NCBI RefSeq assembly: GCF_000162575.1 | Contig: NZ_CM000776.2 | Coordinates: 376,950-440,949 of the forward strand | DNA length: 64,000 nucleotides | Direction: 5' to 3' | DNA from: Helicobacter canadensis MIT 98-5491 | Lineage (GTDB): Bacteria > Campylobacterota > Campylobacteria > Campylobacterales > Helicobacteraceae | Shown: positions 43,326-52,077 of the stretch, one piece after another | How the letters are laid out: each line of letters starts with the position of its first letter | Position numbering within the stretch: position 1 is the first letter of the stretch | Position numbers and translations under genes: made by a program | The notes under the pieces: model-generated | What the model was told of the DNA's origin: nothing | The model's input: only the letters and a program-made list of their open reading frames with translations | Database searches by the model: none

Positions 43326-43355
43326 AATAATCCTAGCCTTTGGGCTTGGATTATT
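43326..43355 (+). terminator. Terminator-like hairpin after dnaK
   Basis: AATAATCC-T-AGCC and GGCT-T-GGATTATT form a stem of 12 pairs in 13 positions with a four-base loop (TTTG), 23 bases after the dnaK stop. The following sequence is T-rich but not a clean run. It would insulate the efflux operon from heat-shock transcription. Confidence 0.7.
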
Positions 43356-43482
43356 GCTAATCCTTTCTTGGATTTTCTCTGACTTATTTTTAAGACTCAA
43401 TTTTCCTTTACAGAGCTATTAAAGCTAAATGGCATTTTTGGATATTTTACTTATCAAAAGTTTCTTTTAGTGGTTTTTTAGA

Positions 43483-43488
43483 TACAAT
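43483..43488 (+). promoter_or_regulatory. Possible -10 element of the efflux operon
   Basis: TACAAT inside TTTTTTAGATACAATTC, 58 bases upstream of the tolC-like ATG, preceded by a T-rich tract. An inverted repeat CAATT-N7-AATTG (43485-43501) with central CTTAAG overlaps it and could be an operator. Confidence 0.4.
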
Positions 43489-43545
43489 TCTTAAGAAATT
43501 GCATAGTAATATTCTTGATAAAATCTTGATAGTGAAAGGGAGAAA

Positions 43546-44799
43546 ATGTCAAAAAAGATAATGTCTTTAATGGTTTTTTGTCTTTTTTGTATGGATATAT
43601 CTGCAAATCCCCTAAAATCTCTTATTATTAGTGCTAATAATAATCCCTTACTAGAATCAAAAAATTACCAAACTCAAGCCTTAAAGGAAGAGAAAAAGGC
43701 GCTTTATTCAGGGTATTTGCCCAAAGTTGAAGTGGGCTATGCCTACCAAAATACCAATAATCCAGATATTTTTTATCCCAAAAGCATTAATGGACCTTTT
43801 GTTGAAGCTTCTTGGCTTTTATTTGATGGATTAAAAAGAGAAGGAAAGTTTGCGATTCAAAACCACAAAATCAAAGCTTCTGAATTCTCTGCCCTAAGCA
43901 CAAAGCAGCAGATTTTTTTAAAAATCATTCAAGAATATTTTCAAGCCCTAGCTTTAAAATCAAAACGCAAGGCACTTTTAAGCCAACAAAATGAATTAGA
44001 ACAAAGCATCATCAAATACCAGACTTTTTTTGAATCTGGACTTGCTTCACAAGATACGCTAGAGGCGATTAAATCGCAGTTTTCACAAAATTCTTATCAA
44101 TTAGAAAATATCAACTTAGCTCTAGAAGCTCGTAAAGAACAAATAAGCCTTTTAAGCGGAGTGGAGAATTTTCTTTTAGATGATTTGGTAAATATTAAAG
44201 AAATTTCTACTCAAACACCGCAAAAACAAAGGGCAGATTTACAAGCACAATTCCATTATGTCAAAAGCCTAGAAAATGCTTCCACGCAATACACTTATTT
44301 GCCAACCATTGCCTTAAGCAATCGCTACACAAACTATCAATACCATAACCGCAATATCCCAGCACTTCCTTTTCCTGTTTCTATTGATGATCCCAAATAT
44401 CAGAATGTTTTTGGGGTTAGTGTCTCTTTTGTGTTATTTGATTCTTTTGCGACGCTAAAAGCTAAAGAATCAGCCCATTTACAAGCCTTAGCGGCTAACT
44501 CTGAATACGCTTATCAAAAAGATTCGCAAAAAAGGGAGCGTATAATCGCCCAAAATGCCCTTGAAACCGCAAAAGAAAAAATTCAATGGGCTTCATCTGC
44601 ACTCACTTCCGCTTCCATAGCTTATACTTATGCAAAAGAAAAGTTTAATTCGCAATTAATTGACTACACGCAATACCTAAAAGCACTTTCAAATCTTTTT
44701 AACGCACAATCTTTTTATGATGAAGCGCGTTTTGATTATGAGATTAAAAAGGCAGAATTTCTTTATTCTAATGGTGAGAATTTAGAGGAGTTTTTATGA
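43546..44799 (+). CDS. TolC-family outer-membrane efflux protein
   Basis: A 417-residue exported protein: signal peptide 1-21 (ending ISA), then two long alpha-helical/strand repeats of the OEP family (NPLLESKNYQTQALKEEKKALYSGYLPKVEVGYAY and a second KAKESAHLQALAANSEYAYQKDSQKRERIIAQNAL block). It forms the trimeric exit duct for the RND pump encoded next. It overlaps the adaptor gene by four bases (ATGA). The arrangement matches hefA of the H. pylori hefABC operon, though which of the several such operons this is cannot be told. Confidence 0.88.
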   Translation: MSKKIMSLMVFCLFCMDISANPLKSLIISANNNPLLESKNYQTQALKEEKKALYSGYLPKVEVGYAYQNTNNPDIFYPKSINGPFVEASWLLFDGLKREGKFAIQNHKIKASEFSALSTKQQIFLKIIQEYFQALALKSKRKALLSQQNELEQSIIKYQTFFESGLASQDTLEAIKSQFSQNSYQLENINLALEARKEQISLLSGVENFLLDDLVNIKEISTQTPQKQRADLQAQFHYVKSLENASTQYTYLPTIALSNRYTNYQYHNRNIPALPFPVSIDDPKYQNVFGVSVSFVLFDSFATLKAKESAHLQALAANSEYAYQKDSQKRERIIAQNALETAKEKIQWASSALTSASIAYTYAKEKFNSQLIDYTQYLKALSNLFNAQSFYDEARFDYEIKKAEFLYSNGENLEEFL

Positions 44800-45533
44800 G
44801 GCAAATTTTAATCAGTATTTTATGCTTTTTGCCATTATTTGGAGAGGGGATTTATGCGACTTTTAATATCCAAGCCACTCAAAGTGCTACTTTAAGTTTA
44901 GCTAGTAATGGCGTTATAGAAGAGATTTTTGTAGAAGTGGGAGATTTTGTTGAAAAAGGGGAGAAATTACTCACACTCAAAGCAAAGGATTTGCAAGAAA
45001 ATGTGAAAATTGCCAAGGCAACTTTGGATTCTGCTAAGATTGAATATAATTTTTTAGAATCTCAATACAAGCGTTATCAATCTTCTAAAAATGTGATTGA
45101 TAAAAACACTTTTGAGAGAATACAATCTCAATATCAATCTAGTCTTTATGCGTTTAAAAAAGCACAAGCTAATTATAATTTACAAAAAGAACTTTTGGAT
45201 AAAACTATCTTATATGCACCCTTTAGTGGTGTTATTAGTAATAAATTTGTTGAAGTTGGTGATGGTGTGGGGGCTATTTCAAGCAAACTTTTTGTGCTAG
45301 AATCCAAGCAAAAAAAGGCGATGATTGAGTTTGATTCGCAGTATTTTAGTCAAGTTAAAGTCGGCGATAAATTTCAATACAAACTCCAAAATATTGAACA
45401 AAAAGATCCTTTGATACTCACAAAAATCTATCCTAGCATTGATATGAAAACCAAAAAAGCAAAAGCAGAGGCACTCTTAAAGAGAGATTTGCCTTCTGGA
45501 ATCTTTGGCGATGGTTTGATTTTGGGACAATAA
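44796..45533 (+). CDS. RND efflux periplasmic adaptor subunit
   Basis: A short 245-residue membrane-fusion protein. After an N-terminal signal (1-17) come a split biotinyl-lipoyl domain (NGVIEEIFVEVGDFVEKGEKLLTL ... APFSGVISNKFVEVGDGVGA), a coiled-coil hairpin (about 70-125) and a beta-barrel ending. E. coli AcrA has about 397 residues; here the C-terminal membrane-proximal domain is mostly missing, as in HefB-like adaptors. It overlaps the tolC-like gene by four bases and the pump gene by one. Confidence 0.86.
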   Translation: MRQILISILCFLPLFGEGIYATFNIQATQSATLSLASNGVIEEIFVEVGDFVEKGEKLLTLKAKDLQENVKIAKATLDSAKIEYNFLESQYKRYQSSKNVIDKNTFERIQSQYQSSLYAFKKAQANYNLQKELLDKTILYAPFSGVISNKFVEVGDGVGAISSKLFVLESKQKKAMIEFDSQYFSQVKVGDKFQYKLQNIEQKDPLILTKIYPSIDMKTKKAKAEALLKRDLPSGIFGDGLILGQ

Positions 45534-48500
45534 TGTCAAGGATAGCAATAGAGCGACCCATTGCGACTTTAATGTTTGTAATGGCGCTGATATTTTTTGG
45601 TGCAGATGCCCTAAAAAGACTTAGTGTTTCACTTTATCCTAATGTCGATATTCCTGTGATTACCATTACCACGCTTTATCCTGGAGCTAATCCTGAGATT
45701 GTTGAGAGTAAGGTAACAGAAAAGATTGAAGAAGCTATTAGCGGAATTGAATCGCTAAAGAAAATCACTTCTAATAGTAGTGATAGTGTGAGCGTGGTGG
45801 TGGCGGAGTTTGAGCTAGAAAAGCCCCTTGAAATTGCAGCTAATGATGTGCGCGATAAGGTTCTATCTGTTAGTTTTGGGAGTGAAGTGAAATCCCCTGT
45901 GGTTGAAAAATTTAATGTTGGTGGTGCGCCTATTATTTCGCTTTTTGTATCGCCTAAAACTCCAATTACCAATGAAAAAGAACTTTTAGAAATAAATACG
46001 CATACAAATTGGAATATTAAGCCTTTGTTGCAACGCATCAAAGGAGTGGGTAAAGTTAATTTGGTTGGGTTTTTAGAAAGAGAGATTAGAATCATACCTA
46101 ATCCTACTTTACTTAACCAATATAACTTAACTTACTTAGATCTAGCAAGAGCTATTGGTGCCCAAAATGTAGAAATTGATGGGGGTAGAATTATCACCAA
46201 AGATAAAGAATGGAAGATTCTCACACAAGCCGATTCTAAGAATTTAGAAGAATTAGGCAATATTCTTGTAGGTGATAATATTAAGCTAAGTGATATTGCT
46301 AAGATTGAAGATTCTACAGAAGAACAAAGAAGTTTTGCAAACTTGCTTTCTAAAGATCTTCAAGGGAATGGAATCTTGCTTGAAATACAAAAGATTTCAG
46401 GGGCAAATGAGATTGAAATCACCGATGCCATTAGAGAGATTCTACCAAGTTTGCAAGAAAGCAGCCCAAAATACAATTTAACGCTTTTAAGAGATACGAC
46501 TACTTATATTAAAGATACGATTTGGTCTGTAGAGCTTGATTTAATTTTGGGTGCATTTTTGGCAGTTTTTGTAGTGTTTTTCTTTTTGCGTAATGCTTCA
46601 ATGACTTGGATTGCAAGTTTGAGTATTCCTGCTTCAATTATGGGAACTTTTGCGTTTATGTATTATTGGGGTATGACTTTAAATCTTACAACATTGATTG
46701 CAATTACCTTGGCAATTGGGATTATTATTGATGATGCGATTGTGGTTATTGAAAATATTTATAAAAAGATTGAAGCAGGAATACCGCGTAAAGAAGCAGC
46801 ATTAATAGGGGTTAAAGAAATTATTTTTGCACTAATAGCTATTTCTGCAATGCTTTTGTCAGTTTTTGTTCCTATTGCCAATATGGGTGGAATCACGGGA
46901 AGATTCTTTGTTTCTTTTGGTATTAGTCTTGGTGCTTGTATTATTATTTCTTTTTTTGTTGTTATTACTTTTATTCCTATGTTAAGCTCAAGAGTTGCCA
47001 ATCACACACAAAGTGCTTTTTATCTCCAAACAGAAAAATATTTTAAGGCTTTAGAAGCAATGTATGTGCGGATTCTTAAATGGGTGTTAGCCCATAAAGC
47101 TTTTGTGATTTTAAGTATTGTGAGTATTTTTGTGGTTTCACTCCTTTTGATTACGCGACTGGGAGTGGAGTTTTTGCCCTCAGAAGACAAGGCAGAATTT
47201 GATATTAATCTCACCGCAAAACCTGGAATCTCGCTAGAAGCAATGCAAAAACAAGCCTTAGCAATACAAGAGCGATTAAGTCAAGAAGAAGAGGTGGAAT
47301 ATAGCATTTTAAAGATTGGCTACACAGCAGAGAAAAAGGTTTATGAAGCAAAAATTTATGTGCGTTTGGTGCCTTATAACAAAAGAGAAAGGGATTTGCA
47401 AGAAGTAATGCAGTTTTTAAGAGGAGTTTATGCAGATTATGCAAAACAATTTGATTTAGAAATCACTTTGATTGAGATTCCTCAAATTAGCTTAGGAGAA
47501 GATGATTCGCCACTTCAATTAGCACTTTATTCATTGGATAATGTTGCTTTGCAAACTAGTGTTGAGAGAATTACAAACTTTATGGAGCAAAGTGGAAAAT
47601 ATAAAGACATTCACACTAATATTAAACCCCAAACTCCACAATTAGAAATAACTATCAATCGGGCTTTAGCAAGTCAGTATGGATTTAGTGCTCAAGAAAT
47701 CGCTTGGGTTATTAATTCTGCTTTTAGTGGCACACAGGAGATCTCTTATTATCGTGAAAATGGTAAGGAATATGATATTGTGTTGTTAGCTCCCAAAAGG
47801 AATCAAATAGAAGACTTAAAAACTCTTACTTTACGCAATGCAAAGGGAGAAAATGTATTTTTAGAAGGAATGGTTAAAATCAAAGAAGTAGGGGGAGTTA
47901 CTACAATTAGACATTATGATAGGCAAAAAAGTGTGATGGTGTATGCTAATTTGGCAGAAAATGTAAGTTTGGGTGAGGCTACAAACTTTTTGGAGGAAAA
48001 CAAGGATTCTTGGTTAGAATCTAGTGTTCATTATAAGATTGAGGGTTATGCTAAATATATGCAAGAAAGCAATGAAGCTTTTACAATAGCAATGACTATG
48101 GCGTTTATTTTGATTTATTTTATTTTAGCGGCTTTATATGAATCGCTCATTCAGCCTTTGATTATTATGATTACCTTGCCTTTAAGTTTCACAGGAGCTT
48201 TTTTAGGGCTTTTTATTAGCGGTGAATCGCTTAGTTTGTTTAGCATTATGGGGCTTATGTTGCTTATGGGGCTTGTGGGTAAAAATGCAACTTTAATTAT
48301 TGATGTAGCTAATGAAAAGCACAGAGAGGGTATGGAGCTAGAGAGTGCTATTATCAAAGCAGGAGAATCTAGGTTGCGACCAATTTTAATGACAACCATT
48401 GCAATGATTTTTGGAATGTTGCCTTTAGCCTTAGCAGGTGGAGCAGGGAGTGGGATAAAATCTCCTATGGGGATTGCAGTGATTGGTGGATTGTTAGTGT

Positions 48501-48586
48501 CAATGATTCTTAGTTTGCTAGTGGTGCCAGCATTGTATCGATTATTATCTCCGCTTGATGAAAAACTAAGAAAATATTACCGCTAA
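45533..48586 (+). CDS. RND efflux pump inner-membrane transporter
   Basis: A 1017-residue AcrB/HefC-type proton-driven transporter with 12 membrane segments and two large periplasmic domains. RPIATLMFVMALIFFG opens the protein; the TM4 aspartate pair is in AIGIIIDDAIVVIENIYKKIE and the C-terminal half has MGLMLLMGLVGKNATLIIDVANEKHREG. The missing multidrug porter loop motifs cannot be judged. Substrates could be drugs, bile salts or metals. No dedicated regulator gene is adjacent. Confidence 0.92.
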   Translation: MSRIAIERPIATLMFVMALIFFGADALKRLSVSLYPNVDIPVITITTLYPGANPEIVESKVTEKIEEAISGIESLKKITSNSSDSVSVVVAEFELEKPLEIAANDVRDKVLSVSFGSEVKSPVVEKFNVGGAPIISLFVSPKTPITNEKELLEINTHTNWNIKPLLQRIKGVGKVNLVGFLEREIRIIPNPTLLNQYNLTYLDLARAIGAQNVEIDGGRIITKDKEWKILTQADSKNLEELGNILVGDNIKLSDIAKIEDSTEEQRSFANLLSKDLQGNGILLEIQKISGANEIEITDAIREILPSLQESSPKYNLTLLRDTTTYIKDTIWSVELDLILGAFLAVFVVFFFLRNASMTWIASLSIPASIMGTFAFMYYWGMTLNLTTLIAITLAIGIIIDDAIVVIENIYKKIEAGIPRKEAALIGVKEIIFALIAISAMLLSVFVPIANMGGITGRFFVSFGISLGACIIISFFVVITFIPMLSSRVANHTQSAFYLQTEKYFKALEAMYVRILKWVLAHKAFVILSIVSIFVVSLLLITRLGVEFLPSEDKAEFDINLTAKPGISLEAMQKQALAIQERLSQEEEVEYSILKIGYTAEKKVYEAKIYVRLVPYNKRERDLQEVMQFLRGVYADYAKQFDLEITLIEIPQISLGEDDSPLQLALYSLDNVALQTSVERITNFMEQSGKYKDIHTNIKPQTPQLEITINRALASQYGFSAQEIAWVINSAFSGTQEISYYRENGKEYDIVLLAPKRNQIEDLKTLTLRNAKGENVFLEGMVKIKEVGGVTTIRHYDRQKSVMVYANLAENVSLGEATNFLEENKDSWLESSVHYKIEGYAKYMQESNEAFTIAMTMAFILIYFILAALYESLIQPLIIMITLPLSFTGAFLGLFISGESLSLFSIMGLMLLMGLVGKNATLIIDVANEKHREGMELESAIIKAGESRLRPILMTTIAMIFGMLPLALAGGAGSGIKSPMGIAVIGGLLVSMILSLLVVPALYRLLSPLDEKLRKYYR

Positions 48587-48622
48587 AATAAAATTTTAGT
48601 AGATTCTTTTGGAATTTAGTAG

Positions 48623-48628
48623 TATAAT
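48623..48628 (+). promoter_or_regulatory. -10 element before the small flagellar-like gene
   Basis: TATAAT in TAGTAGTATAATGC, 27 bases before the ATG at 48656, with AAGGAG (48643-48648) as ribosome site. It looks like a housekeeping promoter; no sigma-54 GG-N10-GC or sigma-28 GCCGATAA pattern was found. Confidence 0.6.
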
Positions 48629-48655
48629 GCTTTTACATAAATAAGGAGATGTTCA

Positions 48656-48880
48656 ATGGATCCAATTTCAATGAATAGTTATTCGGGATATAATGCTTTT
48701 TCTAATGCTCAAAGCGGAATCAATGCCAATGTGCAAAATGCAACTTTGGAGACTTCAAATACAGATTTAACTCAAAGCACAGCTAATACCATAACAGCAC
48801 AAAATGGCGTAGAGGCTAATGTGGCAAGTATGCAAACAGCCGATTCTATGTATCAAAGTTTGCTAGATATTACAGCCTAG
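48656..48880 (+). CDS. Small protein resembling flagellar rod/hook C-terminal helix
   Basis: A 74-residue, Asn/Gln/Ser/Thr/Ala-rich protein with no cysteine and no signal peptide. Its second half, SNTDLTQSTANTITAQNGVEANVASMQTADSMYQSLLDITA, parallels the C-terminal helix of FlgG in this same window ([34 protein letters not shown]). The N-terminal third also has an Asn-rich SSNIANA-like stretch (SNAQSGINANVQNATLETSN). This looks like a minimal axial-type flagellar protein consisting of the two terminal helices. It is transcribed alone with its own promoter and ribosome site. Function is unknown. Confidence 0.72.
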   Translation: MDPISMNSYSGYNAFSNAQSGINANVQNATLETSNTDLTQSTANTITAQNGVEANVASMQTADSMYQSLLDITA

Positions 48881-48963
48881 TCTTTTTTTTGTTAATTATT
48901 CTATTTGCTTTGTAATGGACTTATGCTAAAATTTGCCTTATTTAATTCTGTAAGGGAAATAGT

Positions 48964-50820
48964 ATGGTAGATTATGGTATTCATTATTGGGCAAATGATG
49001 ATTTTATTATTGAAGATGGCAAGGTCAAAGTTAATTTTGGTAATAAACCTGCATTAATTGATATTGTTAAACAAATGCGTGAGGAAGGATATCGCGGTCC
49101 TTTACTTATTCGGTTTCCTCATTTAATGAAGAAACAAGTTGAAAAAATCTTCTCACATTTTGAAAATTCTATTAAAGAATATCACTACAAGGGCAAGTTT
49201 AAAGCAGTTTTTCCTATTAAGGTTAATCATTTTCCTAATTTTATTTTGCCCCTTATGGAACAAACACAGAATCGTTGCTATGGACTAGAGGCAGGAAGTA
49301 AGTCAGAACTTATTATTGCAATGGCTTATACAAATGAAAATGCCCCTATTACGGTCAATGGTTTTAAAGATAAAGAAATGATTTCTTTGGGTTTTATCGC
49401 AGCTAAAATGGGTCATGATATTACTTTAACTATTGAAGGATTAAATGAATTAGAGACAATCATTGAAGTAGCAAAGGCTATGGGAAAGCCTTATCCTAAA
49501 ATTGGATTGCGAATCCGTCTTCATAGCACAGGAGTTGGAATTTGGGCAAAAAGTGGTGGCATTAATTCTAAATTTGGATTAACTGCAACTGAATTGGTGG
49601 AAGCTATTTATCTTTTGCAAAAAAATAAATTATTAGAACAATTTACAATGATTCACTTCCATATTGGCAGTCAAATAAGTGATATTGCACCACTTAAAAA
49701 AGCTTTAAGAGAAGCTGGGAATATTTATGCTGAATTGCGTAAAATGGGTGCAAAGAATCTTAATAATGTGAATATTGGGGGTGGTTTGGCTGTTGAATAC
49801 ACGCAATATGAAGCCTATCAAAATCGTAATTATACGCTTGGGGAATTTAGTGGAAATGTTATTTTTACGCTTAAAGAAATTGCTAAGAACAAAAAAGAGC
49901 CTGAACCTGATATTTTTATTGAATCGGGGCGTTATGTTTCTGCTAGCCACGCGGTTTTAATAAGTCCTGTTTTGGAGTTGTTTTCACAAGAATATGATGA
50001 AAAAGCTTTGCACCTCAAAGATAAAAATCCTCCCCTTGTAGAAGAACTTTTGGATTTGTATAATACGATTAATGAAAGATCGGCTATTGAGTATTTACAC
50101 GATAGTTTAGAGCATATGGAATCACTCCTTACACTTTTTGATTTAGGTTATATTGATTTGCAAGATAGGAGTAATACCGAAGTTTTAGTGCATCTTATTA
50201 TTAAAAAAGTGATTAAGATTTTAAAACACAAAAACCATAGTGACATTATTCGGATTCAAGAGCAGGTGCAAGAGCGGTATTTGTTAAATTGTAGCTTTTT
50301 CCAAAGTTTGCCAGATTATTGGGGATTGAAGCAAAATTTTCCAGTTATTCCGCTTGATAGATTAAATAAGCGTCCTACAAGGAGTGCGAGTTTGTGGGAT
50401 ATTACCTGTGATAGTGATGGAGAGATTGCATTTGATAAGAATTATCCTTTGTATTTGCATGATATTGATGTGAATAGTGAAGAATACTTTTTGGGCTTCT
50501 TTCTTGTAGGGGCTTATCAAGAAGTGCTTGGAATGCGACATAACCTATTCACTCACCCTACAGAATTTAGCGTGGTTTTTGATGAAGAAGAGGGGAAATA
50601 TGAGATTGAAAATCTTTTAGAAGCACAAACGATTTTAGATGTATTAGATGATTTGGATTTTGATACCAAAGAAATTGAAAGAAGGCTTAAGCAAAAACTT
50701 GATGAAAGCACAGAAATTCCTCAAGATGAAAAAAAAGAAGTTTTGGGACAACTTTATGTTATGCTAAGCGAAAATGGCTATTTACGAACGGTATTTAAAA
50801 GTCAAGGTGAGTTAAATTGA
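48964..50820 (+). CDS. speA: Biosynthetic arginine decarboxylase
   Basis: Makes agmatine from arginine, a route to putrescine. The 618-residue PLP enzyme of the fold III class has FKAVFPIKVNHFPN with the PLP lysine, FHIGSQISDI, NIGGGLAVEYTQYEAYQN and the C-terminal WDITCDSDGEI active-site cysteine segment. A Helicobacter-type shorter insert is seen compared with E. coli SpeA (658). The start ATG at 48964 has AGGGAAATAGT upstream. It overlaps cysE by four bases. Agmatinase is not in this window. Confidence 0.94.
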   Translation: MVDYGIHYWANDDFIIEDGKVKVNFGNKPALIDIVKQMREEGYRGPLLIRFPHLMKKQVEKIFSHFENSIKEYHYKGKFKAVFPIKVNHFPNFILPLMEQTQNRCYGLEAGSKSELIIAMAYTNENAPITVNGFKDKEMISLGFIAAKMGHDITLTIEGLNELETIIEVAKAMGKPYPKIGLRIRLHSTGVGIWAKSGGINSKFGLTATELVEAIYLLQKNKLLEQFTMIHFHIGSQISDIAPLKKALREAGNIYAELRKMGAKNLNNVNIGGGLAVEYTQYEAYQNRNYTLGEFSGNVIFTLKEIAKNKKEPEPDIFIESGRYVSASHAVLISPVLELFSQEYDEKALHLKDKNPPLVEELLDLYNTINERSAIEYLHDSLEHMESLLTLFDLGYIDLQDRSNTEVLVHLIIKKVIKILKHKNHSDIIRIQEQVQERYLLNCSFFQSLPDYWGLKQNFPVIPLDRLNKRPTRSASLWDITCDSDGEIAFDKNYPLYLHDIDVNSEEYFLGFFLVGAYQEVLGMRHNLFTHPTEFSVVFDEEEGKYEIENLLEAQTILDVLDDLDFDTKEIERRLKQKLDESTEIPQDEKKEVLGQLYVMLSENGYLRTVFKSQGELN

Positions 50821-51518
50821 AATATGCTACAAGCCTTTTTGGGACTATCAAAGAAGATTTTTGCGTTATTTTAGAAAAAGATCCTGCGATTAATTCTAAA
50901 ATTGAATTATTTTTTAACTACCCTGGATTAATTGCATTAGTGCATTATCGCCTTGCTCATAAATTGCATTTAAAGGGCTTTAAGATTCTAGCTAGAATCT
51001 TAATGGGCTTTACGCAGTGGATTACTAATATTGATATTCATCCTGCTTGTAAAATTGGGCATAGAGTTTTTATTGATCACGGAATTGGTGTGGTGATTGG
51101 AGAGACAGCAGAAGTAGGGAATGAGGTAACGATTTATCAAGGTGTGAGTTTGGGTGGAGTGAGTTTAGAAAAAACTAAACGCCACCCAACAATAGAAGAT
51201 AATGTGATTATTGGAGCAGGGGCTAAAGTGCTTGGCAATATTACTATTGGAGCAAATTCTAAAATCGGTGCAAATTCTGTTGTGATTGCTTCTGTGCCGC
51301 CAAATTCTACAGCCGTTGGGATTCCTGCAAAGGTTGTAGTAAAAGGCAAAAGCAATGATTTAAATAAGATTCCAGATATTCAATTTCAACTTTTTAATTA
51401 TTTGCAAAAACGCTTAGAATTATTAGAATCGCAACTCCCTCATTCTAAGGAATTGCAAGAATCTATAGAAAAACTTAATGCTATGTATTATGAGTTTCTC
51501 AAATCAAAAAAAGAATAA
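50817..51518 (+). CDS. cysE: Serine O-acetyltransferase
   Basis: Makes O-acetylserine from serine and acetyl-CoA, first step of cysteine synthesis. The 233-residue protein has an N-terminal helical region and a left-handed beta-helix of hexapeptides: IGHRVFIDHGIGVVIGETAEVGNEVTIYQGVSLGGVSLEKTKRHPTIEDNVIIGAGAKVLGNITIGANSKIGANSVVIASVPPNSTAVGIPAKVV. The active-site His is in IDHGIG. It overlaps speA by four bases. Confidence 0.95.
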   Translation: MKYATSLFGTIKEDFCVILEKDPAINSKIELFFNYPGLIALVHYRLAHKLHLKGFKILARILMGFTQWITNIDIHPACKIGHRVFIDHGIGVVIGETAEVGNEVTIYQGVSLGGVSLEKTKRHPTIEDNVIIGAGAKVLGNITIGANSKIGANSVVIASVPPNSTAVGIPAKVVVKGKSNDLNKIPDIQFQLFNYLQKRLELLESQLPHSKELQESIEKLNAMYYEFLKSKKE

Positions 51519-51523
51519 AATTG

Positions 51524-51994
51524 TTATTTCTTCAAAAGATTTAAAATTAAAAAACTTGTCTTTTTAAAGAGGCTTTGTTTGGAGTGCATCATAAGATACC
51601 TTGCAACATCTTTGCGTCTAAACATAATAGCAAAAGAAAAGGGAGTCATTCCTAAGCCATTATTCTCATCAATATTTGCACCATTACTGACTAATAGTTT
51701 TGCCATATCCAGATATCCTTTGAAACAAACTCCAGCGAGTGGAGTTTGCCCTCTGTCATTTTTCTCATCCACTTTAGCACCTTTTTCAAGTAGCATTTTA
51801 GCAGTTTCTAAAGAATTGTTGTAAGCTGCTAACATAAGTAGAGTATCACCTTTGTGTGTTTTTAAATTAACATTTAATCCAGCTTCTATCATAATCTTTA
51901 GATTTTCAAATTCATTATTTCTAGCAAAATTAAAAGCCATATTGCAAAGCTCTCCAAATCGTTTTTCTTCTTCTAAAGATATTTCATTCATCAT
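51524..51994 (-). CDS. Ankyrin-repeat protein, catalase partner (Cj1386-like)
   Basis: A 156-residue cytoplasmic protein with three to four ankyrin repeats: KTHKGDTLLMLAAYNNSLETAKMLLEKGAKVDEK, NDRGQTPLAGVCFKGYLDMAKLLVSNGANIDEN and NGLGMTPFSFAIMFRRKDVARYLM. In C. jejuni the equivalent gene beside katA (Cj1386) encodes a haem-binding protein needed for full catalase activity, and length (156) and position match. No His-rich patch is obvious. It lies 83 bases downstream of katA, with a stem-loop (52050-52074) in between. Confidence 0.85.
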   Translation of the reverse strand: MMNEISLEEEKRFGELCNMAFNFARNNEFENLKIMIEAGLNVNLKTHKGDTLLMLAAYNNSLETAKMLLEKGAKVDEKNDRGQTPLAGVCFKGYLDMAKLLVSNGANIDENNGLGMTPFSFAIMFRRKDVARYLMMHSKQSLFKKTSFLILNLLKK

Positions 51995-52049
51995 TTTATC
52001 CTTGTTTATCTATTAGCCAATCTAAAGATTGATTTTTAATAGTTATGAT

Positions 52050-52074
52050 TTTAGAGTGACAATCTCACTCTAAA
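52050..52074 (-). terminator. Perfect stem-loop between katA and the ankyrin gene
   Basis: TTTAGAGTGA and TCACTCTAAA pair perfectly (ten bases) around a five-base loop, four bases after the katA stop on the minus strand. No long T-run follows, so it may terminate partially or stabilise the katA message and set the katA:ankyrin ratio. Confidence 0.65.
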
Positions 52075-52077
52075 GAT

